Assembly: GCF_009733845.1 (NCBI RefSeq)
Contig: NZ_WNXZ01000008.1
Location: 1-64,000 of the forward strand
DNA length: 64,000 nt
Direction of reading: 5' to 3'
Origin: Pseudactinotalea terrae
GTDB taxonomy: Bacteria; Actinomycetota; Actinomycetes; Actinomycetales; Beutenbergiaceae
Position numbers and translations under genes: made by a program. The notes under the pieces were generated by a model. The model searched no databases, was not told the origin of the DNA, and saw only the letters and a program-made list of their open reading frames with translations. Within the stretch, counting starts at the first letter, position 1; each line of letters opens with the position of its first letter. Of this stretch, positions 1 to 7,629 are shown piece by piece.

Positions 1-1
1 G

Positions 2-118
2 GGACACCTCTACCAGGCCCACCCCGAACGATTCCGAGCCCGACCCGTCATCCACACCCCGATGGCACAAGTCGCCATCAACCACCCCACCACCGACGAC
101 CGACTCCAGACAGGTTGA
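2..118 (+). mobile_element. C-terminal tail of an IS3-type transposase (partial)
   Basis: An open frame entering from the left edge ends at a TGA at 116-118. Its 38 visible residues contain HPERFRARPVIHTPMAQVAI followed by NHPTT. This resembles the usual end of IS3-family OrfB transposases, which finish with HPERF, a Gly/Arg-Pro stretch and a short segment ending in Asn-x-Pro. The DDE catalytic core would lie outside the window. No terminal inverted repeat can be defined because the other end is absent. Whether the element is intact or a remnant cannot be seen. Confidence 0.7.
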
Positions 119-186
119 CAGGTTCCGAGACCGTCGAGTTCGGCGGGTGCTCCCCACGAACTCGCCGGTGGGCAACGAACTCGGCG
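119..186. repeat. Interspersed palindrome, copy A (degenerate left arm)
   Basis: This is one of three related intergenic palindromes in the window (others near 43955 and 50917). The inner arm is CGAGTTCGGCGGGTG, facing CCCCACGAACTCG; the right outer arm ends with CGAACTCGGCGG. The left outer arm is degraded, keeping only the GAGACCGTC part that matches copy C. It sits between the IS3 tail and the beta-galactosidase gene. Bases 187-309 are GC-rich with no further recognisable signal except a -10-like TAACCT at 298-303. Confidence 0.65.
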
Positions 187-309
187 GGGTGGGAGCGCGG
201 GCGGCCCCCCGGCGGAGGTCGGGTGGGGCCCGGGGCGAGGGTGGGCCCCCGGCGGCTGGCTCCGTGGGCGGCGGTCGCGGGAGCGGGTGCGGATCTGTAA
301 CCTGTCCCC

Positions 310-2304
310 GTGATCGAATCGATTCATGGGTTGCACGGAGTGGGCTTCGGGGGCGACTACAACCCCGAGCAGTGGGACGACGACGTCCGCCTCGCCGACA
401 TCGACCTGATGCGTGAGGCGCGCGTCAGCGTGGTGAGCCTCGCCATCTTCGGCTGGGCCAGCATCGAGCCGCGCGAGGGCAGCTACGACTGGTCGTGGCT
501 CGACACCACCATGGATCGCCTGCACGGGGCGGGTGTGCGCGTCTCGCTCGCGACGGCCACCGCCTCCCCGCCGCCGTGGCTGACCCGCAAGCACCCCGAG
601 ATCCTGCCCCGCACGGCCGATGGCAGCGTGCTCTCGCCGGGTGCCCGGCAGGCGTACTCGGTAAGCTCGCGGACCTGGCGGGACTACGCCGTCCGGATGG
701 CCGTGGCCGTGGCGGAGCGCTACCGCGACCACCCGGCGCTCGCGTTGTGGCACGTGGACAACGAGATCGGCTGCCACGTGCCGCACGACTACTCCGACAG
801 CGCCGCCGAGGCGTTCCGGTCCTGGCTGCAACGGCGCTACGGCGACATCGACACCCTCAACGCCGCCTGGGGCACCGCGTTCTGGTCGCAGCGCTACGGC
901 GACTTCGCGGACGTGCTGCCGCCGCGGGCCGCACCCAGCCACTCCAACCCGACCCAGCAGCTCGACTTCGCGCGGTACTCCTCGGACGAGCTGCTGTCCT
1001 ACTACGTCGAGCTCCGTGACGCGATCCGCCCGATCTCGCCCGGCGTGCCGATCACCACGAACTTCATGTGCACCAGCGCCACGAAGTGGATGGACTACCG
1101 GCGTTGGGCCGCCGAGGTCGACATCGTCGCGAACGACCACTACTCGATCGCCGCCGACGCCGACCGCGAGATCGAGCTCGCGCTGTCCGCCGACCTCACC
1201 CGTGGCGTGGCCGGCGGACGCCCGTGGCTGCTGATGGAGCACTCCTCCGGCGCGGTCAACTGGCAGCCGCGGAACCGGGCGAAGGGTCCGGGCGAGATGA
1301 TGCGGAACTCGCTGGCGCACGTGGCGCGTGGCTCGGACGCCGTGATGTTCTTCCAGTGGCGTGCCTCCCAGGCCGGCGCGGAGAAGTTCCACTCGGCGCT
1401 CGTGCCGCACGCGGGCCGCGACAGCCAGATGTTCCGCGACGCCGTCGATCTCGGCGCGGCCGTGACCGCGCTGGCCCCGCTCACCGGGTCCGAGGTGCAG
1501 TCGCGCACCGCGCTGATCTGGGACTACGAGGCCTGGTGGGCCGTCGAGCTCGATGCGCACCCCAGCGCCGACGTCGAGTACATGGACCGGATGCGGGCGC
1601 TCCATGCCGCGCTCTGGCGCCGTGGCATCACGACCGACGTAGTGGGCTCCACCGACGACCTGCGCGGCTACGACCTCGTGATCGCCCCAACCCTGTACCT
1701 GGTCTCCGACGAGGGCGCCGCCAACATCGCCGCCGCCGCCGAGCGCGGCGCCACGGTCGCGATCACCTACTTCTCGGGGATCGTCGACCCCGACGACCAC
1801 ATCCGCCTCGGCGGCTACCCGGGTGCGTTCCGGGACCTGCTCGGTGTGCGTGTGGACGAGTTCTTCCCGCTTCTCGACGGCGAGATCACCACGCTCGACG
1901 ACGGCACCTCCGCGGACCTGTGGAGCGAGCGGGTGGAGCTTGCCGGTGCCGAGCCGGTGCGGACCTTCACCGACGGCCCGATGGCCGGCCGGCCCGCCGT
2001 GACCCGGCGCCAGGTCGGCTCCGGTGCCGCCTGGTACGTCGCGACCCGGCAGGACGAGGCGGGGACCGCGGCGCTGGTGGACGCCCTGATCGCCGAGTCG
2101 GGTGTGCAGCCCACGCTCGACGCCCCGGCAGGCGTGGAGGCCGTGCGCCGGGTCGGGGAGCAGGGCAGCTTTGTGGTGGTCATCAATCACACCGAGGAGG
2201 CCGTCCCGATCGACCTGACCGGCACCGAGCTGCTCACGGGTGCGGCAACGGAGCCGGGGTACAAGGTCGAGGCCGGAGCCTGCGCCGTCATCCAGGAGGC
2301 CTGA
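310..2304 (+). CDS. Beta-galactosidase, glycoside hydrolase family 42
   Basis: GH42 enzyme that hydrolyses terminal beta-D-galactosides by a retaining mechanism; cytoplasmic, as no signal peptide is visible. The 664 residues are the usual family length. The TIM barrel spans about residues 10-380, with acid/base E152 in WHVDNEIG and nucleophile E310 in LLMEHSSG; an amidotransferase-like trimerisation domain (about 390-600) and a small C-terminal beta domain follow. The GTG start lacks a Shine-Dalgarno sequence, but TAACCT ends six bases upstream, which fits a leaderless transcript. No transporter or regulator adjoins it. The natural substrate may be a plant galactan oligosaccharide rather than lactose (inference). 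Confidence 0.93.
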   Translation: MIESIHGLHGVGFGGDYNPEQWDDDVRLADIDLMREARVSVVSLAIFGWASIEPREGSYDWSWLDTTMDRLHGAGVRVSLATATASPPPWLTRKHPEILPRTADGSVLSPGARQAYSVSSRTWRDYAVRMAVAVAERYRDHPALALWHVDNEIGCHVPHDYSDSAAEAFRSWLQRRYGDIDTLNAAWGTAFWSQRYGDFADVLPPRAAPSHSNPTQQLDFARYSSDELLSYYVELRDAIRPISPGVPITTNFMCTSATKWMDYRRWAAEVDIVANDHYSIAADADREIELALSADLTRGVAGGRPWLLMEHSSGAVNWQPRNRAKGPGEMMRNSLAHVARGSDAVMFFQWRASQAGAEKFHSALVPHAGRDSQMFRDAVDLGAAVTALAPLTGSEVQSRTALIWDYEAWWAVELDAHPSADVEYMDRMRALHAALWRRGITTDVVGSTDDLRGYDLVIAPTLYLVSDEGAANIAAAAERGATVAITYFSGIVDPDDHIRLGGYPGAFRDLLGVRVDEFFPLLDGEITTLDDGTSADLWSERVELAGAEPVRTFTDGPMAGRPAVTRRQVGSGAAWYVATRQDEAGTAALVDALIAESGVQPTLDAPAGVEAVRRVGEQGSFVVVINHTEEAVPIDLTGTELLTGAATEPGYKVEAGACAVIQEA

Positions 2305-2366
2305 CCCGAGTACGTTCGGGGCAGCGCAGGACCAGCCGCGCCCGAGACGAGAACGCAGGAACTCAG

Positions 2367-3233
2367 ATGGCCAGTCAGAACCGCCGTGCCGAGCGCGTGC
2401 AGGTGGTGACGACCAGGAATGCCACCTTCCAGCACTGGCAGACCCTGATCGGCAACCGCACCAAGCGCAACCGCGCCGGCGAGATGATCGTGCAGGGTGT
2501 CCGACCCATCGGCCTCACCCTGCAGTCGGAGCTCGAGGTGCGGGCGGTCCTGGTCACCCAGCGGAAGACTCGCTCGCAGTGGGCAGCGGACACCGTGGCC
2601 CAGCTCGCGGGCACGGGTGTCGTGCAGTACCTCGTGGCCGAGGAGCTCATGCTCGAGCTGGGCGAGAAGGACGAGGACGCCCCCGAGGTGCTGCTCGTCG
2701 TGGCCATCCCCGACGACGACCTCGCCCGGATCTCGACCCCGCAGGATGCGCTCCTCGTGGCCCTCGACCGCCCCGCGTCCCCCGGCAACATCGGCTCGAT
2801 CATCCGCACGCTCGATGCGCTCGGCGGTCACGGGGTGCTGGTCACCGGTCATGCCGCCGACCCCTACGATCCGAAGGCGCTCCGCGCTTCCACGGGCTCG
2901 ACGATCATGACGCCGACCGTGCGGCTGCCGACCGTGAAGCCGATCCTGTCGTGGGTCGATGACGTCCGTGCCCGTGGTGTCGACCTGCAGGTCGTGGGCA
3001 CCGACGAGACGGGCACGCACGATGTCTGGGACGTCGACCTGGTCCGGCCCACGATCGTCGTCACCGGCAACGAGCACTCCGGCATGTCAGCCGCCTGGCG
3101 GGATGCCTGCGACGTCCTCGCCCGCATCCCGATGGCCGGGCACGCATCCTCGCTCAACGCCGCCAACGCCACGGCCGTGGTCCTCTACGAGGCGGTGCGG
3201 CAGCGGGCTGCCGCCGGGAGCCCGCCAGGCTGA
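2367..3233 (+). CDS. TrmH/SpoU-family RNA 2'-O-ribose methyltransferase
   Basis: SPOUT-class methyltransferase that uses S-adenosylmethionine to methylate a ribose 2'-OH in tRNA or rRNA. The 288-residue protein has a substrate-binding N-terminal domain (about 1-120) and the knotted catalytic domain. The three SpoU motifs are visible: motif 1 with N141 and R147 (SPGNIGSIIRT), motif 2 GNEHSG at 234-239, and motif 3 SSLNAANA at 261-268, where SLNVSVA is more usual. The frame is open far upstream, but ATG at 2367 starts the first residues that look like this family, so it was chosen. The target nucleotide cannot be told from sequence. It stands 62 bp after the galactosidase and 57 bp before the radical SAM gene. 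Confidence 0.88.
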   Translation: MASQNRRAERVQVVTTRNATFQHWQTLIGNRTKRNRAGEMIVQGVRPIGLTLQSELEVRAVLVTQRKTRSQWAADTVAQLAGTGVVQYLVAEELMLELGEKDEDAPEVLLVVAIPDDDLARISTPQDALLVALDRPASPGNIGSIIRTLDALGGHGVLVTGHAADPYDPKALRASTGSTIMTPTVRLPTVKPILSWVDDVRARGVDLQVVGTDETGTHDVWDVDLVRPTIVVTGNEHSGMSAAWRDACDVLARIPMAGHASSLNAANATAVVLYEAVRQRAAAGSPPG

Positions 3234-3290
3234 GATCGCGCGGCATGTCGGTCGCTGGCGCTCGACTCGCACACATGTTCTACTGAGTGG

Positions 3291-4766
3291 GTGCGATGGG
3301 ACGGACAACGACTGGACGCGGCCGACGGCGATGCGCTGCCCGGTCTCGAAGGGAGCCGTGGCCTCGTCCGGCGTTTCGACACCCCCGAGTTCCGCGGCAT
3401 GGAGTTCCTCGAGGTCACCTCGCGCAGCGCCCTCAACAAGGTGCCAGGCAACGGCTTCATGGGTGGGGCGTCGACCGTCAACCCGTACCGGGGCTGCCAG
3501 CACGCCTGCGTCTACTGCCTGAGCCCAGACACGCCGGTCCTGATGGCGGATGGCCGGCACCGCCCGATCGGGGAGCTCGTCGTCGGGGACGAGATCATCG
3601 GGACCGAGCTCACGGGCCGAGATCGACGCTACGTCCGCACCGAGGTCAGAGCGACCTGGTCGACACGGAAGCGCGCCTTTCGCGTGACCCTCGCTGACGG
3701 CACGGAGATCGTGGCGAGTGCTGACCACCGCTTCCTCACCGCACGAGGGTGGAAGCACGTCATCGGCTCGATGAACGGACCGGACCAGCGGCCCTACCTG
3801 ACGACCAACGACCGGCTGATGGGCAAACCGGTGGTCGAGGGTGTGGCTGTGACGTCCTTCAGCGACCTGAGGGTCACGGAGATCACTGATCTGAGCACCG
3901 AGCTCGACATGGTCGACATCACGACGGGAACAGGCGACTTCATCGCCAACGGTGTCATCAGCCACAACTGCTTCGCTCGCAACACCCACACCTATCTCGA
4001 CCTCGATGCGGGTGCGGACTTCGACAGCCGCGTGGTGGTCAAGGTCAACGTCGCCGACGCGCTCGATGCCGAGCTGAGCCGCAAGCGGGAACGTCCCGAG
4101 CGGGTCATGCTCGGCACCAACACCGATCCGTACCAGCGAGCCGAGGGGCGGTACCGGTTGATGCCGGGCATCATCCGCACGCTGATGAAGCACGGCGTCG
4201 GCATCTCGATCCTCACCAAGGGATCCCTGCTGCGGCGCGACATCCCGTTGCTGGCCGAGGCCGCCGAGCACGTGCCGGTCGATCTCGCGATGTCGATCGC
4301 GGTCTTCGACGACGAGCTGCAGGCCTCCGTCGAGCCCGGCACACCCACCACGGCGGCACGGCTGGCGACGGTGCGCGCGATCCGTGACGCCGGGCTGTCC
4401 TGCACCGTGCTGATGATGCCGGTGCTGCCGTGGCTGACGGACTCCGAGGAACACCTGGACCGAGCGTTCGCTGCGCTGGCCGAAGCGGGGGCGACGGCGG
4501 TCCACACCACAGCACTCCATCTGCGCACGGGCGCTCGCGAGTGGTACCTCGCGTGGCTGCAGCGCGAGCACCCGCAGCTGGTCGGCCGCTACGAGGAGCT
4601 GTACGCCGGTGGCCCGAACGCCACGCGCGACTACCAGAGCTGGCTGCGCGAACGCGTCAGCACGGTGCGGCGAAGGCATCGGCTCGAGGTGCACCAGGAG
4701 CGCCGTCGTAGGCACACGCCGCCCCCGCCCGCCCCGGTGGATCCGACACCCGTGACGCTGTTCTGA
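3291..4766 (+). CDS. Intein-containing Rv2578c-family radical SAM protein
   Basis: Radical SAM protein of the family typified by mycobacterial Rv2578c, whose reaction is unknown. The 491-residue precursor carries a 151-residue mini-intein (C76-N226), so the spliced enzyme is about 340 residues. Before the intein the extein reads NPYRGCQHACVY (C69, C73), after it CFARNTHTY (C227). Splicing therefore rebuilds the CX3CX2C motif that holds the [4Fe-4S] cluster, using C227 as third cysteine. The rest has the normal radical SAM barrel with TNTDPYQ and a basic, proline-rich tail. The GTG start has no Shine-Dalgarno sequence. Without splicing the barrel is split near its cluster site, so activity should depend on intein excision. 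Confidence 0.92.
   Translation: MRWDGQRLDAADGDALPGLEGSRGLVRRFDTPEFRGMEFLEVTSRSALNKVPGNGFMGGASTVNPYRGCQHACVYCLSPDTPVLMADGRHRPIGELVVGDEIIGTELTGRDRRYVRTEVRATWSTRKRAFRVTLADGTEIVASADHRFLTARGWKHVIGSMNGPDQRPYLTTNDRLMGKPVVEGVAVTSFSDLRVTEITDLSTELDMVDITTGTGDFIANGVISHNCFARNTHTYLDLDAGADFDSRVVVKVNVADALDAELSRKRERPERVMLGTNTDPYQRAEGRYRLMPGIIRTLMKHGVGISILTKGSLLRRDIPLLAEAAEHVPVDLAMSIAVFDDELQASVEPGTPTTAARLATVRAIRDAGLSCTVLMMPVLPWLTDSEEHLDRAFAALAEAGATAVHTTALHLRTGAREWYLAWLQREHPQLVGRYEELYAGGPNATRDYQSWLRERVSTVRRRHRLEVHQERRRRHTPPPPAPVDPTPVTLF
3516..3968 (+). other. Mini-intein inside the radical SAM motif
   Basis: Encodes residues C76-N226 of the host protein. Hallmarks are visible in order: block A starting CLSPDTPVLMADG with the Cys1 nucleophile, block B around ASADHRFL (H146, with Ser where Thr is usual), block F DFIANGV, and block G ISHN followed by Cys+1. 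The penultimate H225 and terminal N226 are intact, so splicing is expected. At 151 residues it has no room for a LAGLIDADG homing endonuclease, so it is a mini-intein. Base composition matches the host. Notably, the intein's own Cys1 sits where the third cluster cysteine belongs, so the unspliced precursor also shows CX3CX2C. Confidence 0.93.
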
Positions 4767-4780
4767 CAGACTCGCTCCTC

Positions 4781-5596
4781 GTGACCAGCGACGAGGTCGT
4801 CCAGCGACTCCGTGCCGCCGGATGCGTCTTCGCCGAGGACGAGGCCGCGCTCCTGCGTGAGGCCGCCACCTCGACGGCGGAGCTCACTGCGCTGCTGGAG
4901 CGCCGGGTCGCGGGGGAGCCGCTCGAGCACGTGCTCGGCTGGATCGAGCTCCGCGGTGAGCGGTACGCCGTCGGGCCCGGCGTGTTCGTACCCCGGCAGC
5001 GTTCGCGCGTGCTCGTCGACGCGGCGCTCGAGCTGCTGACCGGCGTGGTGGGGCCTGTGGTCCTCGAGCTCTGCTGCGGCGCCGGAGCGATCGGTGCGGC
5101 GATCGCCCGTGCGCGACCCGATGCCCAGGTGTGGGCGTCCGACCTCGACCCCGCCGCCGTCGAGATGGCCAGGCGCAACCTGCCGAGCGAGCGGGTGGTC
5201 GAGGGCGACCTGTTCGCCGGCCTGCCGCCGGCGCTGCAGGGATGCATCGACCTGATCGTGGCCAATGCGCCGTACGTGCCCACGGACGAGATCGTCATGA
5301 TGCCGATCGAGGCTCGCGAGCACGAGCCGCGGCTCTCGCTCGACGGCGGTGCCGACGGCGTCGAGCTGCATCGTCGCATCGCCTCCGAGGGTGTGATCTG
5401 GCTCGCACCGGCTGGTGTCGTGGTGATCGAGACGAGCCGCCGACAGGTCGAGCTGACCCAGCGTGCGCTCGCGGAGAACGGCTTCACCACGAGCGTCAGA
5501 CGTGACGAGCAGATCGATGGGACCGCCGTCGTCGGAACGTCCGATGGGGAGATATCCCCCCGTCTGGGTGACGGGACAGGCCGTGGCCTGAACTAG
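4781..5596 (+). CDS. PrmC/HemK-related protein-(glutamine-N5) methyltransferase
   Basis: Class I SAM-dependent methyltransferase related to PrmC, which methylates the GGQ glutamine of release factors. Of 271 residues, about 1-80 form the helical substrate-binding domain and the rest the Rossmann fold. Motif I is LELCCGAGAIG at 95-105. The catalytic loop reads NAPYVP (N162-Y165) instead of the canonical NPPY; this variant marks an actinobacterial side branch whose substrate is unknown. PRQRS at 71-75 replaces the usual PRxETE segment, another sign of a changed substrate. GTG start; CAGACT lies eight bases upstream. It begins 14 bp after the radical SAM stop and may be co-transcribed. Confidence 0.85.
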   Translation: MTSDEVVQRLRAAGCVFAEDEAALLREAATSTAELTALLERRVAGEPLEHVLGWIELRGERYAVGPGVFVPRQRSRVLVDAALELLTGVVGPVVLELCCGAGAIGAAIARARPDAQVWASDLDPAAVEMARRNLPSERVVEGDLFAGLPPALQGCIDLIVANAPYVPTDEIVMMPIEAREHEPRLSLDGGADGVELHRRIASEGVIWLAPAGVVVIETSRRQVELTQRALAENGFTTSVRRDEQIDGTAVVGTSDGEISPRLGDGTGRGLN

Positions 5597-5607
5597 CGTC
5601 GGCGACC

Positions 5608-6252
5608 GTGACTATCACCAAGAACCGATTCCTGTACCTGGCTGCTGCGACCGCGCTCGGCCTGACCCTGGCCTCGTGCTCCGGCGACTCCGGTGCCGAC
5701 GAGACCACCGACAGCGGCAACGAGGGCGGCGAGCAGACGACCTCCGAGCAGACCGACGCCGGCAGCGGCAACGAGGACGAGGGTGGCGACGCGGCGGCGG
5801 CCGGGCCCGAGTGCCTCATCGGCACCTGGGAGATGACCCCGGAGGCCATGGAGGAGCAGGTGCTCGCGCAGCTCGGCGGCGAGGGGGAGGTGAGCGTCGA
5901 GGGCACCTCGACGATGACCTTCGACGGCACGACCGCGACCACCGAGGTCAACAGCTCGAGCACGACCTCCGTCGAGGTCGAGGGCACCACGGTGGAGAGC
6001 GCCTCCACGACCGATGGCACCGCCGTGATCAACTACACCGCTGACGACCAGGCCATCACCTACACCGACGTCGTGTCGGCTGAAGGCACGGTCTCCGTGC
6101 AGATCGGCGACACCACGCAGGAGGCGGACTTCGCCGAGACCGCCGACCAGATGGGCGGCCAGTCGGTCACCTACACCTGCACCGACGCCGAGCTCACGCT
6201 GACCACCGAGCTGGCCGGTGTGGAGTTCAGCCAGACGCTCACGCGAGCCTGA
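5608..6252 (+). CDS. Secreted lipoprotein of unknown function
   Basis: A 214-residue predicted lipoprotein. A hydrophobic signal peptide ends in the lipobox LASC with the lipidated cysteine at C24. A low-complexity acidic Gly/Ser/Thr/Glu linker (about 25-65) follows, then a Thr/Val-rich domain of alternating beta-strand character from about 66 to the end that includes two cysteines (in PECLIG and YTCTD), which may form a disulfide. No family is recognised. GTG start; TAGCGT lies eight bases upstream, suggesting leaderless transcription. A strong terminator follows 15 bases after the stop, so this is the last gene of the plus-strand block. Role unknown; the form suggests a membrane-anchored extracellular binding or sensing domain. 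Confidence 0.8.
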   Translation: MTITKNRFLYLAAATALGLTLASCSGDSGADETTDSGNEGGEQTTSEQTDAGSGNEDEGGDAAAAGPECLIGTWEMTPEAMEEQVLAQLGGEGEVSVEGTSTMTFDGTTATTEVNSSSTTSVEVEGTTVESASTTDGTAVINYTADDQAITYTDVVSAEGTVSVQIGDTTQEADFAETADQMGGQSVTYTCTDAELTLTTELAGVEFSQTLTRA

Positions 6253-6267
6253 TCGATCAGGATCTGG

Positions 6268-6310
6268 AACGCACGAAGCCCCCGGCATCGCGCCGGGGGC
6301 TTCGTGCGTT
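6268..6310. terminator. Bidirectional terminator hairpin
   Basis: A perfect 19-bp stem (AACGCACGAAGCCCCCGGC and its complement) with the five-base loop ATCGC. It lies between the convergent lipoprotein and HeH-protein genes and is symmetric, so it can serve both strands. No long T-run follows, as is usual in actinobacteria. Confidence 0.9.
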
Positions 6311-6323
6311 CGTCAGCTGATGG

Positions 6324-6917
6324 TCAGACCTTGAGGTCGGCCAGCAGCGTTGCCTTGCTCTTGCTGTAGTAGCCGGGAACCTTGCGCTTCTTGGCCTCGT
6401 CGCGCAGCTGCGCGACGGTCCAGCTCGCGCTCGGAGCGCCCGCCGCGGTGGCTGCGCTCGCGCCGCGGGCGGCGCGCGGAGCGCTCGTGCGGCGGGTGGC
6501 CGGCTTGGCTGCAGGCTTCGCTGCGGAGCCGCCGGCCCCGACGGCGGAAGCCTTCGCGGACTTGGCGCCCCGCGAACGTGCTGCGGAACCACTCGCACCG
6601 ACCGGTGCAGCCTTCGTGGCGCGCTTGGTGCGCGACGAACCAGCGGCGGAGCCGCCGGCGCCGACCGGTGCAGCCTGCGTCGCGGGTGCGGCAGCCGATG
6701 GACGCGCTGCGTCACCGCCGGCGCCGACGGCGGAAGCCTGGCTGCCGGTCTGCACGTCCTTGGCACGCGACTTCCACTTGTCCTTCTTCGCGGTGGCCTT
6801 CTTGACGTCCTTCTTGGCCTGCGACTCCGTCTTCTTCAGCTTGCGCTCGAGCTTCTTGACGGTGGCCTTCAGGTCCTTGCTGCCGGCCTTCTTGTCAGCC
6901 TTCTTGGACTTCGCCAT
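6324..6917 (-). CDS. Lys/Ala-rich histone-like protein with C-terminal HeH motif
   Basis: A 197-residue, strongly basic protein. Residues 1-60 are a lysine-rich, coiled-coil-like segment resembling histone H1 tails. The middle (about 60-155) holds four imperfect repeats built on A(S/P)VGAGGSAA separated by Ser/Arg-rich linkers. The end (WTVAQLRDEAKKRKVPGYYSKSKATLLADL, split here into its parts WTVAQLRDEAKKRK and VPGYYSKSKATLLADL) is a SAP/HeH-type helix-extension-helix, a DNA-binding fold. A nucleoid-associated role is inferred. ATG at 6917 was chosen over upstream in-frame starts because GGGAG lies just before it. The repeats may vary between strains. Convergent with the lipoprotein gene across a shared terminator. 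Confidence 0.8.
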   Translation of the reverse strand: MAKSKKADKKAGSKDLKATVKKLERKLKKTESQAKKDVKKATAKKDKWKSRAKDVQTGSQASAVGAGGDAARPSAAAPATQAAPVGAGGSAAGSSRTKRATKAAPVGASGSAARSRGAKSAKASAVGAGGSAAKPAAKPATRRTSAPRAARGASAATAAGAPSASWTVAQLRDEAKKRKVPGYYSKSKATLLADLKV

Positions 6918-7051
6918 GTGTGGCTCCCTTCGGGTTAGTTGACCCATCTTGCCGCATGAAGGGCAGAAGTGCATGGCGGCCTGCATGTCGAAGCCCCACC
7001 CGGTGCATCACTCGTGAAGGTTGCGTGCAGGTTCGAGTGCAAAAGGAGCGG

Positions 7052-7510
7052 TCAGCGACGCCGATCGGCGCCCGGGCGAGCCAGCGCCGACGTGACGTGC
7101 GCGGGCAGCGCGCCGGTCACCACGTCAGCGATCGTGGTCTCCTCGAGAACTTCACGAAGGGCGACACGCGTGGCGAGCCACACGTCGCGCAGCGGTGCCG
7201 AGGCGCCCGGATAGCTGATGTCCTCCGGCGGTGTCCCCCGGACATCGGCGAGCGGCCCCTCGACCGCACGGATGACGTCGGCGATCGAGACCGAGGCGGG
7301 GTCCCGCGCCAGGAGGTGGCCGCCGGCGGCACCCCGCCTGCTGCTCACCAGACCGGCGGTGCGCAGATCGGCGAGGATCTTGATGAGGAACGCGAGCGGG
7401 ATCTCCTGGTCGGTCGCGATCGCATCGGCGGCGGTGGGCACGTCCGAGCGCCGCGATGCCAGCGCCACCATGGCCCGCACCGCATAGTCGACCTTCGCCG
7501 TGATCCGCAC
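7052..7510 (-). CDS. Rrf2-family transcriptional regulator
   Basis: A 152-residue Rrf2-type repressor with an N-terminal winged helix-turn-helix (RITAKVDYAVRAMVALA through SRRGAAGGHLL) and a dimerisation helix. GTG at 7510 gives the family's typical start VRITAKVDYAVRA; an in-frame GTG further out would add nine atypical residues. The protein contains no cysteine at all, so it cannot hold the [2Fe-2S] cluster of IscR/NsrR; it is closer to cluster-free members such as CymR. It is transcribed divergently from a TSUP exporter gene with about 120 bp between, which suggests it controls that gene, perhaps in response to a sulfur metabolite (inference). Confidence 0.88.
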   Translation of the reverse strand: MRITAKVDYAVRAMVALASRRSDVPTAADAIATDQEIPLAFLIKILADLRTAGLVSSRRGAAGGHLLARDPASVSIADVIRAVEGPLADVRGTPPEDISYPGASAPLRDVWLATRVALREVLEETTIADVVTGALPAHVTSALARPGADRRR

Positions 7511-7629
7511 GCCCCGATTCTGCCGCACCGAGCGCATCTCACCATCTGAGCGCTCGACCGCAGCCCGAAGTAGAGTAATCAGGTCTGCTTAGTCTCGTCG
7601 TGTCCAGGCAGTCGAGCAGGAGCAGGCAC

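Noticed and set aside
10-2190. 726-codon open frame on the minus strand opposite the beta-galactosidase
   Set aside because: Arg/Gly/Pro-rich translation without family motifs; explained by GC-rich codon bias of the real plus-strand gene, whose catalytic motifs are intact.
3969-4766. Reading the radical SAM gene as two separate genes or as a frameshift
   Set aside because: One continuous frame with intact intein blocks A, B, F and G and correct splice residues explains the insertion.
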